Shown here: positions 24,425 to 32,703 of the stretch, in pieces
Layout of the letters: each line of letters begins with the position of its first letter
Position numbering within the stretch: the first letter of the stretch is position 1
Assembly: GCA_934148845.1 (NCBI GenBank)
Contig: CAKPDH010000005.1
Span: 1-63,325 of the forward strand
Source: an uncultured Bacilli bacterium
Lineage (GTDB): Bacteria; Bacillota_I; Bacilli_A; RF39; UBA660
Length of the DNA: 63,325 nt
Direction: 5' to 3'
Translations under genes and position numbers: made by a program
The notes under the pieces: model-generated
What the model was told of the DNA's origin: nothing
Database searches by the model: none
Seen by the model: only the letters and a program-made list of their open reading frames with translations

Positions 24425-24907
24425 ATGAATTTTGTATGTATTGGTAAGCTTATTAATACGCATGGTATAAAAGGTGAAGTAAGAATTATTAGTGATTTTA
24501 AATATAAAGATATTGTTTTTAAAAAGGGAAATAGTATAATAATAGATAAAATATCCTATGAAATTGTTTCATATAGAAAACATAAAAATTATGATATGTT
24601 GATGCTTCTTGGTATTAATAGTATTAATGAAGCTGAATTATTAAAAGATAAATTAGTATATATTGATAGAAATTTATATGATTTTGATTATTTAGATGAA
24701 GATTTAATAGGCTTTAAAGTTTATGATAAAGATATATATAAAGGTACAGTAAAAAAAATATTAAAAACTAACTTATACTCTCTTTTGGAAGTAGATGGTA
24801 AAAGAAAACATTTTATTCCAAATAATTCATATTTTATAGATAAAATAGATTTAAAAAATAAAAAAATACAAGTAAATTATATAAAAGGATTAGATAATGA
24901 AGATTGA
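24425..24907 (+). CDS. rimM: Ribosome maturation factor RimM
   Basis: Binds S19 and assists maturation of the 30S head. N-terminal RimM barrel (VCIGKLINTHGIKGEVRI) and C-terminal PRC barrel (EDLIGFKVYDKD onward, about 95-160). 160 residues. Its end overlaps trmD by 11 bases, which implies coupled translation. The rimM-trmD order is conserved in many bacteria; rpsP is not present immediately upstream here. Confidence 0.93.
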   Translation: MNFVCIGKLINTHGIKGEVRIISDFKYKDIVFKKGNSIIIDKISYEIVSYRKHKNYDMLMLLGINSINEAELLKDKLVYIDRNLYDFDYLDEDLIGFKVYDKDIYKGTVKKILKTNLYSLLEVDGKRKHFIPNNSYFIDKIDLKNKKIQVNYIKGLDNED

Positions 24908-25565
24908 TATTTTAACGCTCTTTCCAGATATGTTTACTGGGTTTCTTAATGAATCAATAATAAAAAGAGCAATTGAATTTAAAAAAGTAGAAATAAATAT
25001 TTATAATATAAGGGACTATAGCTTAGATCCACATAAAAAAGTAGATGATTATCCATTTGGTGGTGGTGAAGGAATGGTTTTAATGCCACAACCAATATTT
25101 GATGCTATAGAAAGTTTAAGAGATGATGATAGTAAGGTAATTTTAATGACACCTCAAGGTGTTAAATATACACAATCATTAGCGTATGATTTAAGTACTT
25201 TAAAGCATTTAATAATAATATGTGGGCATTATGAAGGCTTTGATGAGAGAATTAGATCTATTGTTGATATGGAAATAAGTATTGGTGATTTTGTTCTTAC
25301 TGGTGGTGAAGTACCAGCCATGGTTATTACTGATAGTATTACTAGATTACTTGATGGTGTTATAACGAAGGAATCACATATCAATGATTCTTTCAATAAT
25401 AATTTACTTGATTATCCTGTGTATACGCATCCAGCAGATTTTAGAGGAATGAAAGTTCCAGATGTTTTGCTATCTGGGCATCATCAAAATATATCTAAGT
25501 GGAGACTAGAACAACAGATTAAAAGGACAAAAGAAAGAAGACCTGATCTATTAGAAAAGAGTTGA
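24897..25565 (+). CDS. trmD: tRNA (guanine-37-N1)-methyltransferase
   Basis: Makes m1G37 next to the anticodon and so prevents +1 frameshifting. SPOUT-class knotted fold: DYPFGGGEGMVLMPQP, the cofactor loop ICGHYEGFDERI, and SIGDFVLTGGEVPAMVI. The C-terminal tRNA-binding domain contains HHQNISKWRLEQQIKRT. 222 residues (usual 230-250). It starts inside rimM. Confidence 0.95.
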   Translation: MKIDILTLFPDMFTGFLNESIIKRAIEFKKVEINIYNIRDYSLDPHKKVDDYPFGGGEGMVLMPQPIFDAIESLRDDDSKVILMTPQGVKYTQSLAYDLSTLKHLIIICGHYEGFDERIRSIVDMEISIGDFVLTGGEVPAMVITDSITRLLDGVITKESHINDSFNNNLLDYPVYTHPADFRGMKVPDVLLSGHHQNISKWRLEQQIKRTKERRPDLLEKS

Positions 25566-25569
25566 TATT

Positions 25570-26049
25570 ATGCAAGCAAAAAAGTATCTTGTATGTAAAA
25601 ATAAAAAAGAAAAAGAAATTGTATATATTGATTTTGACAAATTAAAAGGGTATAATTTTTCACCTAAAAAAGGTATTAATGAGGGTATTTCTATAAATAA
25701 AATGATTATTATAAAACCTTCTTTAATAGAAAAAATACTTAAAACAAAAATAAAGCATAAGTTAGACCTATATCTAAAGCTTATAATTAACTTTATAGAA
25801 AGCGATGACAGCTCTTCTGATACTACATTAAGAGAAGCACTTAATGATTTAAGTAAATATAAAGACATTGTATTATATAAATATAGAAAATATTTAGATG
25901 AAAAGTATTTAAAAATATTACTTAAGAAAATAGCTATTTTAGAATATGAATTGAATAAAAAACTAGTTAATGTTAATGAAATAGATATTAATAAATATAA
26001 ATTAGATTATCAAGATGAAGATGAGTACACTTCAGTTAGAAGAAGATAG
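25570..26049 (+). CDS. Hypothetical protein following trmD
   Basis: Unrecognised, 159 residues, Lys/Ile-rich, no membrane segment or signal peptide. Predicted largely helical after residue 45, ending in a DYQDEDEYTSVRRR tail. It starts four bases after trmD and is followed seven bases later by another orphan, so all are in one transcript. Position is the only clue to its job. Confidence 0.55.
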   Translation: MQAKKYLVCKNKKEKEIVYIDFDKLKGYNFSPKKGINEGISINKMIIIKPSLIEKILKTKIKHKLDLYLKLIINFIESDDSSSDTTLREALNDLSKYKDIVLYKYRKYLDEKYLKILLKKIAILEYELNKKLVNVNEIDINKYKLDYQDEDEYTSVRRR

Positions 26050-26056
26050 GTGAATT

Positions 26057-26722
26057 ATGATTAATTATAAATTATGTATAAATAAAATTGAAATAGATTT
26101 AAATAAATTAGGAGTATCACAATCAAAAACTCTACAGGCAATAGATTTATTTACTATGTTATTTGATTCAAATGAAGAATTAGTAGCTTATATTAATAAC
26201 AAAGAGGACATGCAATTATCTACTGATATTAAGCCATATATAAAATATAATTTAAAAGGAGAAAGAAGAATTCCTCTTATACTTTTTTCTGATTCAAAAA
26301 ATTATTTTAATCCTAAAGATTTAGAACATTCATATAATTTAATATATACTTATGTACTTTCAAAAAGTAATGATATTAACTTTTTGAAAGAGTTTCATGA
26401 TTTTTGTTATTATAATGGTAATAAGTCAATACATTTGTATGATTTAAGAAATTATATTGATGGATTTGATTGTTGTACTAATGAATTTACCAATATTATA
26501 AAAGGAATAATGTATGTATATTGTTATAGTTACAATAATTTATCATATAGTAGAGTAAGACAACTTAGTCAATTCATAAAAAGAGGTATTTCAAAAACTT
26601 GTACTAAAAAAGAAGATAATGAAAGTAACGGTATATATAAGGAGACTGAAGTACAAAAACAATTAGTTATGAATAACGGAAAGCTTGATACAATAGAATT
26701 TTCACAATTAACATTTTTATAG
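26057..26722 (+). CDS. Hypothetical protein, orphan gene in the trmD operon
   Basis: 221 residues, unrecognised. It is a soluble, aromatic-rich helical protein with several cysteines (FDCCTNEFTN, MYVYCYSY) and a basic KRGISKTCTKKE segment. AGGTGAA lies upstream of the ATG. The overlap and spacing suggest one operon from the methyltransferase gene through 27429. No known motif; function unknown. Confidence 0.55.
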   Translation: MINYKLCINKIEIDLNKLGVSQSKTLQAIDLFTMLFDSNEELVAYINNKEDMQLSTDIKPYIKYNLKGERRIPLILFSDSKNYFNPKDLEHSYNLIYTYVLSKSNDINFLKEFHDFCYYNGNKSIHLYDLRNYIDGFDCCTNEFTNIIKGIMYVYCYSYNNLSYSRVRQLSQFIKRGISKTCTKKEDNESNGIYKETEVQKQLVMNNGKLDTIEFSQLTFL

Positions 26723-26733
26723 GAGGCGATAAT

Positions 26734-27429
26734 ATAAATAATTTATTAGAGAGTCTAAATGATTTAAAAAATACTTTAAATCAAATAAATTTATTAGATG
26801 AAAAGATAAATAAAAAGAGAAGGGAATTTGAAAGTAGTATAAAAGATGAAGTTAATGCTTTGAATTTTAAAAAGCAAAAATTAAATAATGATGGAAATGC
26901 TGTATGTAAAGTTAGATTTGGTGATTTACTTAAAAGTATATCTAAAGTAAGTGGAGTTAATATTATGGATATGAATTATTCTATTAGTTTTGATGTCTGT
27001 TATCCTGGAAAATATAATTTATTAGAAGTAGTAAATTTAATGGATAAAGATAAAAAAACTCATTTAATGCATGTATCTATAATTGGTAGTAGAGATTTAA
27101 ATAATGTACTAAAAGTACCATTTTATTATAATTTTTATTTTCCTATTGATTTGACTCAGATACAATCTAATGGTAAAAAATTATTTAATTATTGTTATAC
27201 AAATTCAGAATATAATTTTATAGATGGTTTATATTATACTTATTTGAAATTGGATAATAATATCTTAGACATTATACTTGAGTTTAAGTTAAAAGATTTA
27301 TTAAAACCTAATTCAATTGAACAATATCCTATGAATTTATTAATAAATTCTATATCAGATACCTTAGAAAATTATGAAAAAATGTCTGATACAAAAAAAT
27401 ATATATTAAAAAATAATGATAATATTTAA
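26734..27429 (+). CDS. Hypothetical coiled-coil protein with apparent AUA start
   Basis: The frame is open from 26689 and has no ATG, GTG or TTG before TTG 26860, which lacks a ribosome-binding site. A perfect AGGAGG at 26721-26726 stands seven bases before ATA 26734, which I take as the start. This adds 42 residues, including a coiled coil (LLESLNDLKNTLNQINLLDE), and gives 231 residues in all. The rest is unrecognised: a strand-rich domain with DVCYPGKYNLLEVVNLMDKD. Alternative: the isolate carries a start-codon mutation, or the base is wrong. Confidence 0.55.
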   Translation: MNNLLESLNDLKNTLNQINLLDEKINKKRREFESSIKDEVNALNFKKQKLNNDGNAVCKVRFGDLLKSISKVSGVNIMDMNYSISFDVCYPGKYNLLEVVNLMDKDKKTHLMHVSIIGSRDLNNVLKVPFYYNFYFPIDLTQIQSNGKKLFNYCYTNSEYNFIDGLYYTYLKLDNNILDIILEFKLKDLLKPNSIEQYPMNLLINSISDTLENYEKMSDTKKYILKNNDNI

Positions 27430-27530
27430 TATTATCTTTTTTTGTGAATTTTTAATGAAGTTCATTTACAAGTAAATTGTTTAATGATAAAATTAAAATT
27501 AAATAATATAATTAATAAGAGCGTGATAAA

Positions 27531-28514
27531 GTGAAAAAATTAAAAGAAAAAAAATTATTTGTATTAATTTTAATTTTTATTGTAATAATTTTGAATATAA
27601 AGTTTCCATATTATATAGATGCCCCAGGTGGGATAAGTAATATGGATAAAAAAATAAATATAAATGGATATAAATCTAGTGGTTCATTTAATCTTGTGTA
27701 TGTAAAAGAATATAAAGCAACTATTCCAACGTTATTAATGTCTTTATTTAATAAAGATTATAAAATTATGCCTAAGGAGGATGTGTTATTAGATAACGAT
27801 ACATATGAATCATATCAAATCCGTGATAAACTTTTGATGGATGAATCTATCAGTAATGCAATATATGTAGCTTATAAAAGTGCAAATAAAAGTATTAAAG
27901 TTAAAAAAAATAGTATAAAGGTAGCTTATGTTTTAGAAGATGCTGATACTAGTCTTTTGGTTGGTGATGAAATATTAAGTATTGATAATAAAAATATAAC
28001 GACGAAAGAAGAACTATTTAAAATAATAAATAATAAAGAAGTAAATGATATAATAAATATAAAAGTTAAGAATAATAAAAAAGAGTATAATAGATATGCT
28101 AAAATTAAAGAAGAAGATGGCAAAAAAATTATAGGAATTATAATTTGTAATATAAATGATTATGATATTAATCCTAGTATTAGTTTTAATATAGATAAAA
28201 ATGAATTAGGATCTAGTGGAGGTCTTGTAACTGCTTTATTTATATATAATTCCTTAATAGAAGATGATATAACTAATGGACTTAGAATAGTTGGAACAGG
28301 TACTATTGATTTAGATGGAAATGTAGAAGAAATAGGTGGCATTGAATACAAATTAAAAAGTGCTGTAAAAAATAAAGCTGATCTATTTATTGTACCTATA
28401 GGTGATAATTATAATGATGCTATAAAATTAAAAGAAGAAAAAGGATATAATATTAAAATAATTGGAGTATCAAATTTTTTAGAAGCAATAAATTATTTAA
28501 GTAAGACTAAGTAA
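27531..28514 (+). CDS. PDZ-Lon domain membrane protease, YlbL/SepM-like
   Basis: Membrane-anchored serine protease of the YlbL/SepM group. N-terminal transmembrane helix, then the family signature FPYYIDAPGG (near 25), a PDZ domain (about 125-200), and a Lon-type proteolytic domain with the catalytic serine in ELGSSGGLVTALFIY (near 233) and the lysine in GGIEYKLKSA (near 278). GTG start. Relatives process signalling peptides (SepM) or division-related substrates. It sits directly before an FtsW/SpoVE gene. Confidence 0.88.
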   Translation: MKKLKEKKLFVLILIFIVIILNIKFPYYIDAPGGISNMDKKININGYKSSGSFNLVYVKEYKATIPTLLMSLFNKDYKIMPKEDVLLDNDTYESYQIRDKLLMDESISNAIYVAYKSANKSIKVKKNSIKVAYVLEDADTSLLVGDEILSIDNKNITTKEELFKIINNKEVNDIINIKVKNNKKEYNRYAKIKEEDGKKIIGIIICNINDYDINPSISFNIDKNELGSSGGLVTALFIYNSLIEDDITNGLRIVGTGTIDLDGNVEEIGGIEYKLKSAVKNKADLFIVPIGDNYNDAIKLKEEKGYNIKIIGVSNFLEAINYLSKTK

Positions 28515-28569
28515 GTCTTATTTTTTTAATATTTTTAAATTTAGAAAATAAAATTATATAGGTGATACA

Positions 28570-29661
28570 GTGAAGAATAGAAAGTTTGAAATTACTTTAT
28601 TTATATCTGTTATATTAATATCTTTATTTGGAGTTATTATGATTTATTCTTCATCTTATATATGGGCAGGATATAAGTATAATGATCCTTATAAATACTT
28701 AAAAAATCAAGGTTTATTTTTTATAATTGGTATATTTTTAATGATTATAGTAAGTAATATAGATTATAAAAAATATTATAAGTTTTCAAATAAATTATTG
28801 TTATTTTGTATTATATTATTAATTCTTGTATTAATACCAGGTATTGGAACTGTTAGAAATGGATCTAGAAGTTGGTTTGGCATAGGATCATTTGGAATAC
28901 AACCTAGTGAATTTACAAAGTTAGCACTTATAATATTTACGTCAAAATATTTATCCAATAATGAAAATAGTATGAAAAATTTTAAAAAAGGAGTATTTCC
29001 AATATTAGGATTAACTTTAATTATATTTGGTATAATAATGCTTCAGCCAGATTTTGGAACAGGCACTATACTAGTTATGACTATAATTGGTATATTATTT
29101 GTTGCTGGATTAAATATTAAAATATTTATTAGATTTGGTTTAGTTGGAGTTATTGGAGTTATTGGTCTAATTATAATTGCTCCTTATAGATTAAAAAGAA
29201 TATTATCATTTTTAAATCCTTGGAGTGATCCACTGGGAAGTGGATTTCAAATAATTCAGTCATTATATAGTATAGGACCTGGCGGATTATTTGGACTTGG
29301 ATTTGGTAATTCTATACAAAAACACTTTTATTTACCAGAACCTCAAACAGATTTTATTTTTTCCATAATATCCGAAGAATTTGGATTTTTAGGAATTTTA
29401 ATTATATCAATCTTATTTTTAACTATATTTTATAATTCATTAAAGATAAGTATTAAATGTAATGATTTATTTGGAAAATATTTAGCGTTTGGTATTACCT
29501 TTGGTATGATATTTCAAACAATTTTAAACTTATCTGTAGTAGTTGGATTGATACCAGTAACAGGGGTAACCCTTCCTTTTTTAAGCTATGGTGGGTCTAG
29601 TTTACTTATATCAATGGCAAGTATAGGAATATTATTAAATATATCAAAATATCAAAAATAA
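28570..29661 (+). CDS. FtsW/SpoVE-type SEDS peptidoglycan polymerase
   Basis: Polytopic glycan polymerase working with a class B PBP at the septum or spore cortex. About ten transmembrane helices. The SEDS signatures IQPSEFTKLALI (near 115), NPWSDPLGSGFQIIQSLYSI, PEPQTDFIFSIISEE and GVTLPFLSYGGSSLL (near 340) are all present. GTG start behind GGTGAT. 363 residues. A second SEDS gene lies at 50838. Given the sporulation genes around, one of the two could be SpoVE or RodA; I cannot assign which. Confidence 0.9.
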   Translation: MKNRKFEITLFISVILISLFGVIMIYSSSYIWAGYKYNDPYKYLKNQGLFFIIGIFLMIIVSNIDYKKYYKFSNKLLLFCIILLILVLIPGIGTVRNGSRSWFGIGSFGIQPSEFTKLALIIFTSKYLSNNENSMKNFKKGVFPILGLTLIIFGIIMLQPDFGTGTILVMTIIGILFVAGLNIKIFIRFGLVGVIGVIGLIIIAPYRLKRILSFLNPWSDPLGSGFQIIQSLYSIGPGGLFGLGFGNSIQKHFYLPEPQTDFIFSIISEEFGFLGILIISILFLTIFYNSLKISIKCNDLFGKYLAFGITFGMIFQTILNLSVVVGLIPVTGVTLPFLSYGGSSLLISMASIGILLNISKYQK

Positions 29662-29715
29662 CTATAAAATAATAAAAAAATTTGATATAATTAATTTAAT
29701 AATAGAGGTGATAGT

Positions 29716-31272
29716 GTGAAGTGTAAAAACTGTAATGTCGATATAAATGATACTGAAATATATTGTAATGATTGTAAAAAAATAATTGAGAATTCTAATA
29801 ATTCTGAATTGGAAGAGTTAATAATAGAAAATAATAAGTTAAATGAATTAGAAAAAACTAAAGTATTAGATGAACTTAGTAATTTAAATTCAAAAGACAA
29901 TAATCTATCTAATATAGAAAGTAATAATTCTAATATAGAAAGTAGTATAATTAAAATAGATAGTTCTAAATCAAGAGTTGAAAAAAATAATCTTAAAAGA
30001 AATAATAAGAAGAAACTCTTAATTATTATATTTAGTTTAATTGCTGTAATTGTATTATGCATAATTATTATTTTAGTTTTAAATAATAAAAAGACTAATT
30101 CATCTTCCGTAGATAAAATAGATTATGAATTAGAATTAAGTAAATATGGAAAATCATTAGAAGAATCTATAAAGGAATACTATTCTAAAAATAATAAAAT
30201 TCCTAGTGTTAGTGATTTGAAAATTAGTTATAATAAGTATGAAGTATCTTGTAAGGTTTCACAAATATATGAATCATTAAATGTATATTTAGATAATTGT
30301 AGTATAAATAATAGTCCTTTTAAATATTCATATGGTGTAAAGGAAGAAGTAGAAAAAAAAGTAATAAGTATATATAAAAATATAGATGATACTTATACAG
30401 ATAAAGAGACTGAGTCTAAAGTAGGTAATATAACTTGTATAAAGAATGATTGTTTATTTATAGTAGGGTTTAATAAGTATGCTTTAGTTAAAGAGCAAGA
30501 TTCTTATAATTTATATGATTATACAAAAGATAAGATGATTTTAGAACTTGGTTCAAATTATTTATCTGAAGATAGTCTTATAAGTTATAATGGAGAATTA
30601 TATGCAGTAATTTATAAACAAGACGGTACTGATAAATTATATAGTATTTCTTCAAGAAAAAAATTTGATGTATCTGGTTCATTAGTTACTAAAGATTCCT
30701 ATCATAATGTATATTTATTAGCTAAATATGGATATGTAGTTTTTAATGAAAATAATACTTATAATTTTATAAATTTAAATTCAGGTTATACAAGCTACTT
30801 TATAAAAGAAGAAATAAAAGAATTTAAAGAATTGAATAATTTTATCTATATTATTACTGAGTCTGATTCGAAGTATAAAATATATAATCATAATGGTAAA
30901 TCATTATTTGGAAATAAATATATAGACGATTTCAACATAAATACTAATAGGATAATTATATCAGATGGTGGTATTTTTAAAACATATGATACAAAAATAA
31001 ATTTACTTTCTACTAGTAGAAAGTATAATAAAATATTTACTTTGTTTGATGATTATGTATTAGTTCTTTTAAAAGATAAACTTGAGTTAGTTGACTATAA
31101 AGATAATAAAATAATGGAATTTGATTATGAATTTACAAATGATTGTAAAGTTGTAGATTCAAAAATATATAAAGATGGTGATAACTATATGTTTAAAGTA
31201 GAAATATCTAATTTAGGTACTTCTAAAAAATTCTTTTATAATATGACGACAAAAGACCTATTCGAAGAATAG
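29716..31272 (+). CDS. Zinc-ribbon membrane protein of unknown function
   Basis: 518 residues. It has an N-terminal zinc ribbon (CKNCNVDIND...YCNDCKK), then an Asn/Ser-rich linker with coiled-coil character. One transmembrane helix follows (about 97-120), then a large extracytoplasmic domain rich in Tyr, Lys and short beta-strand repeats, resembling a propeller. GTG start behind GAGGTGAT. The zinc ribbon would be cytoplasmic, so the protein could carry a signal across the membrane; that is inference. A terminator follows immediately. Confidence 0.65.
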   Translation: MKCKNCNVDINDTEIYCNDCKKIIENSNNSELEELIIENNKLNELEKTKVLDELSNLNSKDNNLSNIESNNSNIESSIIKIDSSKSRVEKNNLKRNNKKKLLIIIFSLIAVIVLCIIIILVLNNKKTNSSSVDKIDYELELSKYGKSLEESIKEYYSKNNKIPSVSDLKISYNKYEVSCKVSQIYESLNVYLDNCSINNSPFKYSYGVKEEVEKKVISIYKNIDDTYTDKETESKVGNITCIKNDCLFIVGFNKYALVKEQDSYNLYDYTKDKMILELGSNYLSEDSLISYNGELYAVIYKQDGTDKLYSISSRKKFDVSGSLVTKDSYHNVYLLAKYGYVVFNENNTYNFINLNSGYTSYFIKEEIKEFKELNNFIYIITESDSKYKIYNHNGKSLFGNKYIDDFNINTNRIIISDGGIFKTYDTKINLLSTSRKYNKIFTLFDDYVLVLLKDKLELVDYKDNKIMEFDYEFTNDCKVVDSKIYKDGDNYMFKVEISNLGTSKKFFYNMTTKDLFEE

Positions 31273-31283
31273 ATCTTTTTATA
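31250..31283. terminator. Bidirectional terminator between the zinc-ribbon and CBS genes
   Basis: AAAAGACCTATTC-GAA-GAATAGATCTTTTT, with one mismatch. It overlaps the convergent ends of both genes. Confidence 0.7.
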
Positions 31284-31728
31284 AGTAAAAACTATCAATT
31301 TCTGCATCTATATTTTTTTTATTATCTTTAATATAAAATATTTCTTTGTATGTATTTAATATATTGTCATTTTTTGAATAATTCAATATATCTGAAAGAG
31401 ATATTACTCCAATTATTTTATCTTTATCACTAACTAATAATCTTTTTACTTTATATTTTCCCATTAATTCTAAAGCATCATCAATGCTTGAATTATAATC
31501 TATTAGTATAATATTATTTTTTACATATGATTTAATACTATCATTTACATTATTTATTAGTGGTAATATTAAAGCAATATCTCTATCTGTTACAACACCT
31601 ATATATTTATCATTATCTACAATTGGTATAAAACCAATATTATACTCATTCATTAATTTAGATATATCTTTAATAGAACTATTTATACTAGAAAAAATAA
31701 TATGTTTATTTATAATATCTTTAATCAT
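31279..31728 (-). CDS. CBS-domain pair protein
   Basis: 149 residues formed of two CBS domains in tandem, with the typical DNDKYIGVVTDRDIA and DKDKIIGVISLSDIL strands. Such stand-alone Bateman modules bind adenosine nucleotides (AMP, ATP, c-di-AMP or similar) and regulate partners. In Bacillota, YkuL/CbpB-like proteins are examples. Ligand and partner here are unknown. It faces the zinc-ribbon gene. Confidence 0.85.
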   Translation of the reverse strand: MIKDIINKHIIFSSINSSIKDISKLMNEYNIGFIPIVDNDKYIGVVTDRDIALILPLINNVNDSIKSYVKNNIILIDYNSSIDDALELMGKYKVKRLLVSDKDKIIGVISLSDILNYSKNDNILNTYKEIFYIKDNKKNIDAEIDSFYL

Positions 31729-31783
31729 ATAATCACCATTTATATTTTATATTAAAATCTATTTATTATACATAGAATTAGAT

Positions 31784-32539
31784 ATGAAGAGATTTAGAAC
31801 AAGAAAAATAAAATATAGAAAGAATAATAAAAAAATACATAATATAAATATAATACTAATTATAGTAATATTAGTTATTATAGTAATAATTTATTTATTA
31901 AAAATATTAAATACTAAAATAATTCCAGAGTTTAATAATTATTCAGAAATAGAGACAAAAAAAATAATATCTAGTTTAATTAATGAAACTGTAATAAATG
32001 AGATAGCTAATAATACTGTAGATGATTTATTTATTACTACTAAAGATGATAATGGAAATGTTGTAAGTGTTGACTTTGATTCAAAAAAAGCTAATAAGCT
32101 TTTATTAATTACATCAACTGCGCTTTCTAAAAATTTAAAATACTTAGAAAGTGGGGAAGCTTATAAAATTGGAATATATAGTGAAATATTAAATAATGTA
32201 AGTGATGAAAAATTAAAGAAAGGAGTAATATATGAAATTCCAATTGGAATTATATTCAATAATATAGTATTTAATAATTTATTACCTAAAGTTCCAGTAA
32301 AAATTGATTTAATAAGTAATGTATTTTGTAAATTAAATACTGAAGTTGTCGAATATGGGATAAATAATGCTTTAATAAAGATTAATATAGAAATTAATGT
32401 ACAAGTAAAAATATTGCTTCCACTTTCATCTAAAACTAGTTCTATAAGTGTAAGTGTACCAGTAGTAATGAAAGCACTTGGCGGAGCCGTACCTGGATAT
32501 TATTTAAATGGTTTTCTAAATTCTCCGTATGTCAATTAA
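31784..32539 (+). CDS. yunB: Sporulation protein YunB
   Basis: YunB is a sigma-E-controlled protein needed for efficient sporulation in B. subtilis. This one has a strongly basic N-terminus (MKRFRTRKIKYRKNNKK) and one transmembrane helix (about 21-44). The characteristic extracytoplasmic domain contains VVSVDFDSKKANKLLLI, YEIPIGIIFNNIVFNNL and KIDLISNVFCKLNTEVVEYG. 251 residues, the family length. It is monocistronic by appearance. Confidence 0.85.
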   Translation: MKRFRTRKIKYRKNNKKIHNINIILIIVILVIIVIIYLLKILNTKIIPEFNNYSEIETKKIISSLINETVINEIANNTVDDLFITTKDDNGNVVSVDFDSKKANKLLLITSTALSKNLKYLESGEAYKIGIYSEILNNVSDEKLKKGVIYEIPIGIIFNNIVFNNLLPKVPVKIDLISNVFCKLNTEVVEYGINNALIKINIEINVQVKILLPLSSKTSSISVSVPVVMKALGGAVPGYYLNGFLNSPYVN

Positions 32540-32599
32540 TTATTTCACACAAACTACATAATTTCGACAAATTTAATACATATATGTTTATTATAATTA

Positions 32600-32668
32600 A
32601 TGTGCAAGGTGAAAAAAACTTGCTAACACTCCTTACTACGGCCCCAGTAATATGGGGTTTTTTTGTTA
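32600..32668 (+). ncRNA. Possible small RNA or leader ending in a terminator before uvrA
   Basis: A stem GCAAG...CTTGC and an alternative AAGG...CCTT pairing are followed by CCCC-AGTAATAT-GGGG and seven T residues (terminator core about 32641-32665). A TATAAT lies at 32592-32597 but without a convincing -35 box. It could be an attenuated leader of uvrA, an independent small RNA, or only the yunB 3' end. Confidence 0.35.
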
Positions 32669-32677
32669 AAAAAAACG

Positions 32678-32686
32678 TGATATAAT
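32678..32686 (+). promoter_or_regulatory. Extended -10 promoter of uvrA
   Basis: TGA-TATAAT, a TGN-TATAAT element, 18 bases before the start codon. No LexA box was seen near it. Confidence 0.5.
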
Positions 32687-32703
32687 ACTTTTGTGGTGAT
32701 TTT

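Noticed and set aside
31741..31783. Sigma-E promoter before yunB (CATAGAAT at 31771)
   Set aside because: The -35 match is poorly spaced and the start point would fall at or after the start codon.
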